From: an uncultured Cohaesibacter sp.
GTDB lineage: Bacteria > Pseudomonadota > Alphaproteobacteria > Rhizobiales > Cohaesibacteraceae
Length of the DNA: 64,000 nucleotides
Direction of reading: 5' to 3'
Assembly (NCBI RefSeq): GCF_963662805.1
Contig: NZ_OY759859.1
Location: 62,001-126,000, forward strand
Shown: piece after piece, positions 1 through 9,020 of the stretch
Position numbering within the stretch: position 1 is the stretch's first letter
Layout: every line of letters begins with the position of its first letter
Translations under genes and position numbers: made by a program
The notes under the pieces: generated by a model
Databases searched by the model: none
Seen by the model: the letters and a program-made list of their open reading frames with translations, nothing else
What the model was told of the DNA's origin: nothing

Positions 1-10
1 CTGATTGAGT

Positions 11-1315
11 TCACTCTTCACGGAAAGCTCGATTGAATTGATCGACTAGTGGTTTAAGAAGGTAGGACAATGCAGTCCTCTTCTCTGTTCGAATAAAGCT
101 TTCGGAGGGCATTCCCGGCGATAGAGCCAAGTCACTCAATTGGGCCAGTTCTTCCGGAGGGATGGAAATTCGAACAAGGTACCAAGACAAGCCTGTATGC
201 TCGTCTCGGGTTAAATCAGCAGCTATACGGCTAACAAAACCATTTAATTCGGGAGTGGTAGAACGGTTGAAAGCAGATAACCGCAGCAAAGCAGGTTGGC
301 CGAGAGTAATTTGGTCTATATCCTGTGGCGAAATCTGAACCTCGAGCACCAGTCTGTCGCTTTCCGGTACGATCTGCATGATCACATCGGCTGGCGAAAT
401 CACCCCACCAACAGTATGGGTGGCGAGTTCATGTACGAAGCCAGATTGCGGAGCAATAATATCGATTCTCTTTAATTGATCTTCTGCCGCCACCTTACGT
501 TCAACAAATTCGCCGATTTGAGCTTGCACTTCGCGCAACTCACTTCCGACCTCTGTTCTGAGCTCTTGATCTATCGAGAGAATCTGCAACTTCGTTTCTG
601 TGATTTTCCCAGCAATCTGCGCTTGATATGCGATTTTTTCTCCGCGCTCCGCTTCGAAAGTAGTAGCCTCGGCTTCGAGCGAATTGAGGCGTTGCATATT
701 CACCAATCCTTTATCGAACAACAGCCGCAGTGTGGCTATCTCCTTTTCCAGCACGGCGAGACCTCTGGTATAGGCAACTTCCTGCGCTTTGAAGCCTTCG
801 ATCTCGTGACCATATTGTGCTATACGCTCTCGCAATTGAGCTTTTTTCCCCTCTCGGACTTCACGACGAAAGCTAAACAGCCGTGCTTCACTGCCTATCG
901 TTGCTTTTACGTTGGGGTCGTTGATCCGAGCTCTCAGAGAGGCGGGAAATGTGATTTCTAGCTTATCATCCCGTTCAGCTTCCAGTCGTGCCAGCCGTGC
1001 ATTCAGTTCATCAAGGCGCTTGATAACGATTGCGAGTTGTGCACGCGTCTGAGTGGCATCCAGCCTGATAAGCACTTTGCCAGCGGAGACCAGATCGCCC
1101 TCTTTCACCAAAATGTCTCCCACCACGCCGCCTGTGGGATGCTGCACCATCTTAACGTGGGTATCGACGACGAAAACGCCATTGCTGACTACCGCCCCGG
1201 CAAGTGAAAACGATGTCGCCCAAAAGCCAACTCCAACCAACAGCAAAATTCCCACCAACAGGCCGGCGACCAAATGACGACGAATCGAGCGGGAAACGGG
1301 CGAGATTTCAGCCAT
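11..1315 (-). CDS. hasE: HlyD-family type I secretion adaptor (HasE-like)
   Basis: A 434-residue periplasmic adaptor (membrane fusion protein) that would link the inner-membrane ABC exporter to an outer-membrane TolC-type channel for hemophore secretion. It has one N-terminal membrane segment (about residues 15-40), a lipoyl-like half with VVGDILVKEGDLV, a long coiled-coil hairpin (about 95-290), then the returning lipoyl half (IIAPQSGFVHEL) and a beta-barrel region. Length and layout fit the HasE/PrtE/HlyD family. Its start overlaps the end of the upstream ABC ATPase gene by 8 bases, so the two are translationally coupled. It is the last gene of the has operon. The outer-membrane TolC/HasF partner is not in the window. 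The family is secure; the Has assignment comes from context. Confidence 0.93.
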   Translation of the reverse strand: MAEISPVSRSIRRHLVAGLLVGILLLVGVGFWATSFSLAGAVVSNGVFVVDTHVKMVQHPTGGVVGDILVKEGDLVSAGKVLIRLDATQTRAQLAIVIKRLDELNARLARLEAERDDKLEITFPASLRARINDPNVKATIGSEARLFSFRREVREGKKAQLRERIAQYGHEIEGFKAQEVAYTRGLAVLEKEIATLRLLFDKGLVNMQRLNSLEAEATTFEAERGEKIAYQAQIAGKITETKLQILSIDQELRTEVGSELREVQAQIGEFVERKVAAEDQLKRIDIIAPQSGFVHELATHTVGGVISPADVIMQIVPESDRLVLEVQISPQDIDQITLGQPALLRLSAFNRSTTPELNGFVSRIAADLTRDEHTGLSWYLVRISIPPEELAQLSDLALSPGMPSESFIRTEKRTALSYLLKPLVDQFNRAFREE

Positions 1316-3137
1316 CGGTCTGTCTCCCTGAATCGGCAGTTACGTCGTCTGCAGGATCAACAATTCGAAGCGGACTGAATGTCCCGACAGAGGATCGGAA
1401 CGGCTGAAACGGGGCGGGCGCAGTGACACCAGCCGCCGATTGTTTGAAAACTTTTTTCAATATTTCTTCACGTGGTCCAAAGGCTTTCATGCGCCCTCCT
1501 CCCAGCACCAAGATGTGATCAACAGCATTGATCGCGCTTGGTCGGTGGGCGACAATCACCACAATTCCGTTGCGCCTGCGTACTGCTTCGATCGCCGTAC
1601 CCAGAGCTATTTCGCCATTGCCGTCGAGATTGGAGTTAGGCTCATCCAGCACCACCAGAAACGGATCGCCATAAAGGGCGCGAGCGAGGCCGATGCGCTG
1701 GCGCTGACCGGCAGATAGTCTGGAACCAGCCTCACCAATGAAAGTTTCGTACCCATTCTCCAAGCTCAAGATGAGATCGTGCGCACCAGCGGTCTTCGCT
1801 GCAGCAACGATTTTTTCCGCCTTCTCCCCGACCTCAAAACGGGAAATATTGTCCGCAATTGTGCCATCGAAAAGCTCTACATCCTGCGGCAGATAGCCGA
1901 TGTGGCGGCCAAGTGCCTCGCGATCCCACTGGTCAAAGCAGGCACCATCTAAGCGGATTTTGCCCGCCACAGTCGGCCAGACGCCGACCAAAGCGCGGGC
2001 CAGCGAGGATTTACCGCAACCCGACGGCCCCACCACTCCAAGCACATCGCTAGCTTGAAGAGCGAAGGTGACGCCGATGACAACGGGCTTTTTGATACCG
2101 GGTGGAGCGATGGCGACAGCATCCGCACGCAACTCACGTTCGGGGGTAGGTAGGGCCATGACCACATCAATCTGAGGCACGTTCTCCAGCAATTCCTTCA
2201 GGCGCGCCCAACTCTGACGCGCCATCAGGAAAGGCCTCCAGCTCGCGATGGCCATATCGACCGGCGCCAGCGCCCGACCCATCATGATCGATGCCGCAAT
2301 CATTACCCCGGGGCTGGCCTCCTGGCGGATGACAAGGAAAGCTCCAACCGCGAGAATGGCCGATTGAAGCAAGATGCGCAGCGCCTTTGAAATCCCGCCC
2401 AATCCGCAAGCAATATCGCCAGCCCAACGATTGGCAGCCAGATAAGCATCATTGTCTTTTTGCCAGCGGGCCTTTATCCGGTTTTCAAGACCTAGCGCTC
2501 GTACGATTTCCGCATTACGACGGCTTGCCTCCATCTGAGCGTTGCGAGCCATGTTAAACTCCATAGCTTGACGAACTGGCCCTTCCGACATCAGGTTGGT
2601 TAGAAGAGTTATTGCGATTAGGACAATTGCGCCTGCAAGCGCCGTCATTCCGAGCCAAGGGTGGAAAGCAAAGCATATCAGCAGATAGAGCGGCATCCAT
2701 GGCAAGTCGAACAGACCGACCGGCCCGTTGCTACCAAGAAACCCGCGTATATTGTCCAGATCACGTAAAGGCTGCAGGCCATCGCCTGACATTGGCTTTA
2801 CAAGAGGCAAATGCACCACGGCCTCATGCACTTGACCAGAGAACCGATTATCAAAATGCTCGCCCAAACGAAGCAAAATGCGCGCGCGTATAATATCGAG
2901 AACCGCCTGAAAGGCGTAAAGCCCGCTGGCCAGCACGGCAAGGCCAGCCAGAGTAGGCACGCTGCCGCTGGTTAGCACCCGGTCATAAATCTGAAGCATG
3001 AATAGCGGCGCAGTCAGAGCCAAAAGGTTGACCACGCCGCTGATCGCGGCGATACCCGCCACGAATCTGTAGACGGAAAAGGCGACCACCGCAGCGTGAC
3101 GCTGCGATGGTGCCCGGCCTTTTGAAAAGGTCGTCAT
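1308..3137 (-). CDS. hasD: Type I secretion ABC permease/ATPase (HasD-like)
   Basis: Fused exporter half-transporter that energises secretion of the neighbouring hemophore. A membrane domain (about residues 20-300) is followed by a nucleotide-binding domain with Walker A GPSGCGKSS, signature LSAGQRQRIGLARAL and Walker B FLVVLDEPNSNLD. It lacks an N-terminal C39 peptidase domain, as expected for PrtD/HasD exporters whose substrates carry uncleaved C-terminal signals. The reading frame is open to 3218, inside hasA, but the ATG at 3137 lies 7 bases after the hasA stop and gives a normal N-terminus (MTTFSKG). No strong ribosome-binding site is visible, so translation may be coupled to hasA. Good match to HasD/PrtD. 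Confidence 0.93.
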   Translation of the reverse strand: MTTFSKGRAPSQRHAAVVAFSVYRFVAGIAAISGVVNLLALTAPLFMLQIYDRVLTSGSVPTLAGLAVLASGLYAFQAVLDIIRARILLRLGEHFDNRFSGQVHEAVVHLPLVKPMSGDGLQPLRDLDNIRGFLGSNGPVGLFDLPWMPLYLLICFAFHPWLGMTALAGAIVLIAITLLTNLMSEGPVRQAMEFNMARNAQMEASRRNAEIVRALGLENRIKARWQKDNDAYLAANRWAGDIACGLGGISKALRILLQSAILAVGAFLVIRQEASPGVMIAASIMMGRALAPVDMAIASWRPFLMARQSWARLKELLENVPQIDVVMALPTPERELRADAVAIAPPGIKKPVVIGVTFALQASDVLGVVGPSGCGKSSLARALVGVWPTVAGKIRLDGACFDQWDREALGRHIGYLPQDVELFDGTIADNISRFEVGEKAEKIVAAAKTAGAHDLILSLENGYETFIGEAGSRLSAGQRQRIGLARALYGDPFLVVLDEPNSNLDGNGEIALGTAIEAVRRRNGIVVIVAHRPSAINAVDHILVLGGGRMKAFGPREEILKKVFKQSAAGVTAPAPFQPFRSSVGTFSPLRIVDPADDVTADSGRQTDG

Positions 3138-3144
3138 GGGGTGA

Positions 3145-3912
3145 TCAAGCCGCAAAGAGGAAGTCACTGGAATTGAGTGTTCCAGAGAAGTTAGCAAGCG
3201 TGATCGTGCTGGTGACACTGTTGCTGTCCGTGTAGGAGATCACCGTATCGGTACCACTGGTGGTGACGGTTGTATCAGCGTCGAAGCTGGCGTAATCAGA
3301 CCAGTAGCCATTGAAACTAATATAGTCGTTACCATCGATAAAATCGGTGATGGTGTCGTCTCCCCAGCCGGTCGAAGTGCTGGCATAGTCAGCATCGAAC
3401 ACGAAGAAGTCATAGTCGCCTGCCCCGCCGCCGGTAAGAATATCATCGCCGGAGAAGCTGTAGAGAAAATCGGTACCACCGCTATTGCCGGTTTGCTCCG
3501 TTCCTTGCTCTCCCAGATAATTGTAAAGATAGGACAAATCCTGGTAGTTGGAGATATAGTAGATGGCATAGGTGTATGCCGATGTCGCTGAAGCTTCGGT
3601 CAAATCCAGCGTCAATGCGGTATCGATCGCATAGCCTGAACCGGAACTGCCGGTCAGATTATCACCGAACTGCAAACTGTCGACATCACCGGAGAAACCG
3701 CCGGGAGGCGCATAGCTGAAATCACCGTCCATAAGAACTGCGGATTGGGTCGTATTCACATTGCCAGCGACCCATTGACCATAGTTGTAGTTTTGTGCTC
3801 CGTAGGCACTGAAAGAACCATGACCATCATAGCCGAAACTGCCAAGCCATGTGTTCTCGAGATAAGATACCCAATCGCTCATACCGGTGGGTATATCAAT
3901 TTTTACTGCCAT
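3145..3912 (-). CDS. hasA: Secreted heme-binding hemophore, HasA family with RTX-like tail
   Basis: A 255-residue extracellular hemophore that captures heme and delivers it to the receptor encoded upstream. Residues 1-90 resemble HasA: GYDGHGSF places a His at position 31 like the axial His32 of Serratia HasA, and FSYAPPGG followed by DSLQFGD places Tyr67 like axial Tyr75. The loop that holds the supporting His83 in Serratia is shorter here and has no His. Beyond residue 145 there is glycine/aspartate-rich sequence (SGDDILTGGGAGDYDF, WGDDTITDF) like RTX calcium-binding repeats, which classical HasA lacks. The C-terminus ends in a hydrophobic SDFLFAA, typical of type I secretion signals, and there is no N-terminal signal peptide. 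The start has GGGAGA about 8 bases upstream. The family is confident; the function of the extra module is inferred. Confidence 0.9.
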   Translation of the reverse strand: MAVKIDIPTGMSDWVSYLENTWLGSFGYDGHGSFSAYGAQNYNYGQWVAGNVNTTQSAVLMDGDFSYAPPGGFSGDVDSLQFGDNLTGSSGSGYAIDTALTLDLTEASATSAYTYAIYYISNYQDLSYLYNYLGEQGTEQTGNSGGTDFLYSFSGDDILTGGGAGDYDFFVFDADYASTSTGWGDDTITDFIDGNDYISFNGYWSDYASFDADTTVTTSGTDTVISYTDSNSVTSTITLANFSGTLNSSDFLFAA

Positions 3913-3937
3913 TTTGATTCTCCCTTGGTTGCATTCC

Positions 3938-3957
3938 TGTTCGCGTCATTGCGAACA
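3938..3957 (-). promoter_or_regulatory. Stem-loop in the hasR-hasA intergenic gap
   Basis: A perfect 7-bp stem (TGTTCGC/GCGAACA) with a 6-base loop lies between the hasR stop and hasA. A second, imperfect stem (CGCGACA/TGTCGTG) lies just downstream of the hasR stop at about 3967-3982. Neither has a following T-run on the transcribed strand, so RNA processing or stability control, giving much more HasA than HasR, is likelier than full termination. The role is inferred. Confidence 0.5.
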
Positions 3958-3987
3958 TGCTCTTCACGACAGATGTCGCGAAATTAG

Positions 3988-6642
3988 TCAGAAAGAAAAA
4001 TTGAGTGAGACGGTCGCCGTCCGTCCCGGGCCGGGATAACTGCTCGCTCCAAGCGCGGGGACATAAGCCACATCCGTTACGTTGTTTACGGCAGCGCGTA
4101 ACGTCACATTTTCGGTAAACTTGTAGGAGCCATAGAGATCATAGAGGGTGTAATCCTCCGTCTCATAGCTAGCCACCAGCAGGCCGATATTCGGCGACGT
4201 GCCACCCACGTGACTGATTTTACCGCCCAACGTCAGTTTTTCGTCAAAAAGACGCATTCCTGCATCCAACGTGAATTTATCGGTTGGTGGTACAAAGATG
4301 ACAGACGGCTCAACATCATAAGATGTACCAGAGTAAGTATAGCTGTCGCCAAAATCCGTATTGAGGTGGGTGTAAGACAGGCCTGCATACCAAAGACGAG
4401 CATCGTAGCTGGCTTCAATTTCGATACCCTTCATCTGCGTCTGGCCATCGACATTGACAAAGGCAGTGTGATCTCTGCCAGTCTCCGGGCGGTAGACCTC
4501 GCCAAGTGAGATATAATCGTCAATCAGCCGGTAAAAGCCCACGGCTTTGAAGCGGAAACTGTCCCTGTCTGTGAACAGGCCATTGTGGCTGATATTGGCG
4601 CCGATCTCGAAGGTGTCGCCGCTTTCCGCCTTCAAATCCGGGTTGGGCGCATTCTGGGTAATATTGACGCCTGGATGACCGCCGGTGAAGAAGGTCTCCA
4701 TAATGCTCGGCGGGCGCATGCTGCGGGAATATTTAACAAATGGTTGCAGCCAGTCAAAGGGCTTGACGGCGATCATAGCGCTCGGCAGCAACGCTCCTTC
4801 CGACTGGTCGATGTCGAGAACCGTCTCGGGATAACTCCTTGTTGCCTCAGAGTAGTTCCATTTAATGCATAACGTCGGAACGGCGGGATGATAAATCGCA
4901 CATGTAGTTTGGACAGGCCCGGTTCTCTCGTATCCATAGATCGAAGCGTTGCCGTGCAGCTTGTAATAGTCATAGCGCAAACCGCCAGAAAGAGTGAGCC
5001 AGTCACCATGATCCAGAGTGGCGTTGGCAAAGGCGCTGTAAACGTCGCGATTGCCCGAAGGGGTCATCCCCGTGTAGGAGGCGGTGAAATCGTGAGTACC
5101 CTCATTGGTACTATAGAAGGTATCCGAGTCGGTTGAGCCGCGATCCCAGAAAGCCTCAGCGCCATAATTCAAGGACAGCGCACCGAACGGCGTGACAAAT
5201 TCGCTGGTATTGTCCAGACTGGCTCCCAATGTGCCCAGGCTGTAATCGACAGGCCAGTCCGTGTAATTGTTGGTGACGGTCGCCCCGCGCACTTCGGCGT
5301 TTTTCAGATGGTTGTACCAGAGACGGGCCTTCAGATCGACAAGATCGCTGTCAGGATTCCAGTCCAGCGTTGCCGTGATGGTATTGTTGACCACATGCTG
5401 GCTGTTCTCTGTAAAGGTTTCACGCCCCGTACTATAGCCTCCGTGCGTGAATTCGGAATCGTTGCGCATCCATGCAAGCGATCCTTTGAGATCGTCGCTG
5501 AATTGCGCTTCCGCCTTCAGGAATGTGGAGAACACTTCCGAGCCCGTAGAAACCACGGCATTGTCATCGACGGTCAGTTCCGGGACTTTCAGATCGCCAT
5601 TTTTGCCGATATTGTATTCACCAATCTTTTTATGGCTAATGCCAGCAAGGATAGAAAATGCATCTGACACACGGACAGCGACTGTGCCCGAACCATCGAA
5701 CTCGAAAGCATTGGTACCTGTGGCGACAGTTCCCTCAAATCCCCATTCTCGCCCAGGTTTAATCAAATCGCTGGCGTTGAGGGAACGGAAATTCACAGAA
5801 CCGCCGAGAGCTCCTGCTCCTCCGACGCCTGACGTACCGCTTTTTTCAATATCGATTTCGCGCAGAAAAGCCGTGTCAACATATGTTCTTTGCGTAGAGC
5901 CATGCCCATTCCTTTGGAAATTTTGACGCGCTCCATCTACCATTGTAACAACACGGTTCTGGTCTTGTAGACCACGAACACTAACAGTAATCCCCGGGTT
6001 CTGCGCTTCGGATCGGTTGGCATAAACACCAGCCACATTATCCAGCAAATCACGGGTTTCACGCACCGGCGCGTTTTTAATGGTTTCTCGCGAGATTACA
6101 CTGACTGCAGAAGGTGACGCATAGACCCAATCTGGCGTCCCCTGAAAACCAGAACCGCTAATGGCATTCTGGTTGTTTGGATCAGCAACAATGATTGTGT
6201 CGAGCAATGATGTATCGCCACTGAAATCACTGCCTTGCGCTCCGTCTAGAGTTTGCTCTGTTCCAACAATCGCCCCTTGTCTGGAAATATACCAATCGAT
6301 CCCCGTTCCCTGAAGCAAGAGAGATAGAGCCTGCTGCGCGGTCATCATGCCCGAAACAGCTGATGAGTTCATTCCTTGCGGTACATTTGCAGGAAAGACG
6401 ACTTGAAGACCCGATTGACGGCCGAACTGAGCCAGTGCGATGGATAGGCGCTGGGCAGGGATACTAAATAAACGAGGTGTGGACGCATCATCACCAATGA
6501 CCTGCACGCTTTGAGCCGAGGCGGTTGAGAATACAGGTAAAAATATGCCGAAAGTGGCACCAGCAATGACACCAATAGCCAGCTGTTCCGCAAGTCTGGG
6601 AAGAACCTGCCTTTTACTGTTAGATTTTTTTTGCGATAGCAT
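3988..6642 (-). CDS. hasR: TonB-dependent heme/hemophore receptor (HasR-like)
   Basis: An 884-residue outer-membrane receptor for heme and heme-loaded hemophore. A signal sequence (residues about 20-44) is followed by an STN signalling domain (about 55-130, SIPAQRLSIALAQFGRQSG), the domain that lets TonB-dependent transducers talk to a FecR-type anti-sigma factor. A short TonB-box-like stretch (LLDTIIVADP) comes next, then the plug with the VSVRGLQDQNRVVTMVDGAR region, and a 22-strand barrel ending in the aromatic terminal residue NFSF. It belongs to the TonB-dependent hemoglobin/transferrin/lactoferrin receptor family. Position between hasS and hasA supports HasR. It probably has its own HasI-dependent promoter, because a terminator-like hairpin separates it from hasS. 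Confidence 0.94.
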   Translation of the reverse strand: MLSQKKSNSKRQVLPRLAEQLAIGVIAGATFGIFLPVFSTASAQSVQVIGDDASTPRLFSIPAQRLSIALAQFGRQSGLQVVFPANVPQGMNSSAVSGMMTAQQALSLLLQGTGIDWYISRQGAIVGTEQTLDGAQGSDFSGDTSLLDTIIVADPNNQNAISGSGFQGTPDWVYASPSAVSVISRETIKNAPVRETRDLLDNVAGVYANRSEAQNPGITVSVRGLQDQNRVVTMVDGARQNFQRNGHGSTQRTYVDTAFLREIDIEKSGTSGVGGAGALGGSVNFRSLNASDLIKPGREWGFEGTVATGTNAFEFDGSGTVAVRVSDAFSILAGISHKKIGEYNIGKNGDLKVPELTVDDNAVVSTGSEVFSTFLKAEAQFSDDLKGSLAWMRNDSEFTHGGYSTGRETFTENSQHVVNNTITATLDWNPDSDLVDLKARLWYNHLKNAEVRGATVTNNYTDWPVDYSLGTLGASLDNTSEFVTPFGALSLNYGAEAFWDRGSTDSDTFYSTNEGTHDFTASYTGMTPSGNRDVYSAFANATLDHGDWLTLSGGLRYDYYKLHGNASIYGYERTGPVQTTCAIYHPAVPTLCIKWNYSEATRSYPETVLDIDQSEGALLPSAMIAVKPFDWLQPFVKYSRSMRPPSIMETFFTGGHPGVNITQNAPNPDLKAESGDTFEIGANISHNGLFTDRDSFRFKAVGFYRLIDDYISLGEVYRPETGRDHTAFVNVDGQTQMKGIEIEASYDARLWYAGLSYTHLNTDFGDSYTYSGTSYDVEPSVIFVPPTDKFTLDAGMRLFDEKLTLGGKISHVGGTSPNIGLLVASYETEDYTLYDLYGSYKFTENVTLRAAVNNVTDVAYVPALGASSYPGPGRTATVSLNFSF

Positions 6643-6746
6643 TCTAAACTACTCATTGACTGAAACGCATGCCCCCTGTGCGCATGCTTCACAGACTTAG
6701 AGACGAATGAAATCGGCCTATTTTTCACGTAAATTAACGATTGATT

Positions 6747-6770
6747 AAAAAAGTTGAGTTTTTTTCTCAA
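6747..6770 (-). terminator. Possible intrinsic terminator after hasS
   Basis: On the minus strand a short TTGAG/CTCAA hairpin with an A-rich loop is followed by CTTTTTT. It sits just past the hasS stop and before hasR. The stem is only 5 bp, so it would be a weak terminator separating the sigma/anti-sigma transcript from the receptor transcript. Confidence 0.45.
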
Positions 6771-6780
6771 ATTTATTTTT

Positions 6781-7779
6781 TTATCGAGTGATGACCCGAG
6801 CCAGTGATGTGATGTGATACACTTTGCCGCCAAATGGCTGGACCAATGCCGACAAAGCATCATCGGGATTATTCAGATCGAAAAGACCACTTACTTTGAA
6901 AGCAGCCAGTTCGCGATCAGGAATGGAAATCCACGCTGTATGATAGCGCTGTATCGTCTCGGCAACAAAACCAACAGAAACATCGTTCAAAAAGACTTGA
7001 CCATCTCTCCAAGAACCGATCTCGCTGGGTTCAATAGAGCTGACTCTTATGGCACCGGTTTCATGATCTTGTTCGAGCATTTCACCCGGCTTAAGCTGTC
7101 TGATCCATTGTCCTTGGTTAGAAAAGACCTCAAGTGAGCCCTCAAGCAGAGCTACAGCGGTGTTTAGTGAGGAGGTTCTCACGTCGAACGCAGTACCGGT
7201 GACATGCAATTCCAGCCCTTGGGCATCAAGGACGAAAAGGCGCTTGGCATCTTTTGCAACATCGAAGAAAGCTTCACCAGACAACAACCGCACAGCACGA
7301 TGATCGCCGTCCATGTCGGCTTTAATCGCGCTCTTTCCACCAAGATCAACCACACTGCCATCACTGAGATGGATATGGTCGATTTGAGCAGATGCAGTCG
7401 AATAATCTGCACGCAACCAGATGAGAAAGGAAGGGGTTATCAGAAGCAGTGTCAAACCAACAACCAGTAGGATTGCTAGATTTGGAATACTGAGAAATTT
7501 TGCAAGATCGATTTTGCGAAAAGGCTGAACACTCATACCCCCTTCGCATTCATCACTCGCTATACTTTGATGATTTACTTCATTGCTAATCGAAACATCA
7601 AGCATATTCCAAGCTGAATTGACACTGTGCCATGCCCGTCGATGGTCTTGCGAAGTTGCGAGCCATTTACTGAAACGTTCAGGTAACGGCTTGCCCACTG
7701 GGGCATCGTTAAGTATAAGCAGCCAGTCGGCAGCCTCCTCGAACAATGCCTTCTTTTCTTCCGCCTCTTTACTAGTCAT
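6781..7779 (-). CDS. hasS: FecR-family anti-sigma factor (HasS-like)
   Basis: A 332-residue inner-membrane anti-sigma regulator. The N-terminal cytoplasmic part has the DUF4880 pattern (EEAADWLLILN ... FSKWLATSQDHRRAW), a single membrane segment lies at about residues 97-122 (IPNLAILLVVGLTLLLITP), and the periplasmic FecR domain follows (VRLLSGEAFFDVAKD ... VTGTAFDVRT). The C-terminal 60 residues (ETIQRYHTAWISIPD ... FGGKVYHIT) resemble the STN-like domain that contacts the receptor. It lies 67 bases downstream of the sigma-factor gene, as in has, fec and fpv loci. By analogy with Serratia HasS it holds HasI inactive until HasR binds heme-loaded hemophore. Confidence 0.93.
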   Translation of the reverse strand: MTSKEAEEKKALFEEAADWLLILNDAPVGKPLPERFSKWLATSQDHRRAWHSVNSAWNMLDVSISNEVNHQSIASDECEGGMSVQPFRKIDLAKFLSIPNLAILLVVGLTLLLITPSFLIWLRADYSTASAQIDHIHLSDGSVVDLGGKSAIKADMDGDHRAVRLLSGEAFFDVAKDAKRLFVLDAQGLELHVTGTAFDVRTSSLNTAVALLEGSLEVFSNQGQWIRQLKPGEMLEQDHETGAIRVSSIEPSEIGSWRDGQVFLNDVSVGFVAETIQRYHTAWISIPDRELAAFKVSGLFDLNNPDDALSALVQPFGGKVYHITSLARVITR

Positions 7780-7846
7780 CCGGTCCTCGTCAGGTCTTTA
7801 GCACGCAGTTTCATCCTTATTGCTTCCGCTGAATCGAAGAAAGGCT

Positions 7847-8398
7847 TTACAAGTCTTCACTGTCGAGCTGCATTGCTAGCGATGCCAAGGCACTGCGTAC
7901 CAGACGATGGGCAGTAGATACGGAAACATCAAGATGAACGCCGATTTGCTCAAGCGTGTAATTACCGAAGCGATGCATCTGAAGAGCTGTGCGTTGATCT
8001 TCAGGCAATTGTGCCATCATTTCTATAGTGCGCCTAACTTTTTCGCAATGCAACAATGCTTCTTCGGGAGACGGTTCATCCTGAGGGCGCGTCCAAAACG
8101 GTGCATCATCGCCGATCTGTGTGCATTCGATCTTTTCTCGGCGTATAATATCCAACGCCAGATTATGAACGATACGAAAGAGATAGCTAGCAGAAGGTAA
8201 CTTTTCGGACTCGGCAGGAGACGGTGGCACAAAACGTATAAACGCCTCTTGCACTACTTCCTCTGCAACTTCGCGCGAACCCAACATGCGGTAGGCATAG
8301 TCCAACAACATAGGCCTCTTCGCCAGATACAATGCCATTCGCATATCGAGGTTATCCTTCATTGCAGTGTTATCTGGATGAATTGCAACAAATTGCAC
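7847..8398 (-). CDS. hasI: ECF sigma-70 factor (HasI-like, FecI group)
   Basis: A 183-residue extracytoplasmic-function sigma factor. Region 2 is seen as YAYRMLGSREVAEEVVQEAFIRF (residues about 35-57, with SYLFRIVHNLALDIIRRE following). Region 4 is seen as LPEDQRTALQMHRFGNYTLEQIGVHLDVSVSTAHRLVRSAL, containing the -35-binding helix-turn-helix. It would direct transcription of hasR and the downstream genes when released by HasS. The start is uncertain: GTG at 8398 has AGAAGG directly before it, and ATG at 8362 has no clear ribosome-binding site. FecI-type sigma factor is secure; HasI is from position. Confidence 0.92.
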   Translation of the reverse strand: MQFVAIHPDNTAMKDNLDMRMALYLAKRPMLLDYAYRMLGSREVAEEVVQEAFIRFVPPSPAESEKLPSASYLFRIVHNLALDIIRREKIECTQIGDDAPFWTRPQDEPSPEEALLHCEKVRRTIEMMAQLPEDQRTALQMHRFGNYTLEQIGVHLDVSVSTAHRLVRSALASLAMQLDSEDL

Positions 8399-9020
8399 CT
8401 TCTGCAGTCATGTTGGCTTTGCAGACACGAATTGTATGAAGCTGTGTCACTTGTTTCATCACAAGCATCCTGCTTTCCCAAGGCAACAACGAGTTGAGTG
8501 AACGTGTTTTTTATTGAAAGAACCCGAATAAGTTCGCGCTTCTCAACTTTTGTCATTTGACTAACAAGCCAGCTATAAAAGCGCTCCGTAATACGGCAGG
8601 AATCCTGAGAAACCATGAAGTTTGGCGTTAACGTCGGTTCAATAGAAACTCTTGGGAAAAACGCAAACGATGCTTGCCATCTGCAAAACCCTCAACTCAA
8701 AAATAACAATATGCGTTGATATCGCAACCTAAATTCTTGAATTTTGCACTCAACTTAATGTGCCGCAGTTCGTTTTAGCTGAAATTTCTCCATCACAACT
8801 TTATAGTGAATTGACTTAATTGAGCATTCACCCGCGATACAGTATCGCTCTCCTAAACGCCCAGAGCGAATTTAGCACCATTCCTTTACAACAACTCGGT
8901 CTTTCAAGCGTCAAGATCATGCCTCTCTCGAGTAAGAATTTTTTGATGACAACCCTTGCGGGCATAGCCACTGTAAGCAAACGTACAAAAACTACAAAAT
9001 ACCTTCGATCTAGCGCACCT
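8399..9020. other. Gap upstream of hasI without a convincing gene
   Basis: About 620 bases with only short, low-quality reading frames. It should contain the hasI promoter. No Irr/ICE box or classical Fur box was recognised by eye. Confidence 0.5.

Noticed and set aside
6661..6690. Pair of GCATGC sites upstream of hasR as a possible operator
   Set aside because: GCATGC is self-palindromic and the two sites do not form a longer symmetric operator; insufficient support.
8359..8616. An 85-codon minus-strand frame upstream of hasI
   Set aside because: It overlaps the hasI start region and has no recognisable features; likely promoter DNA.
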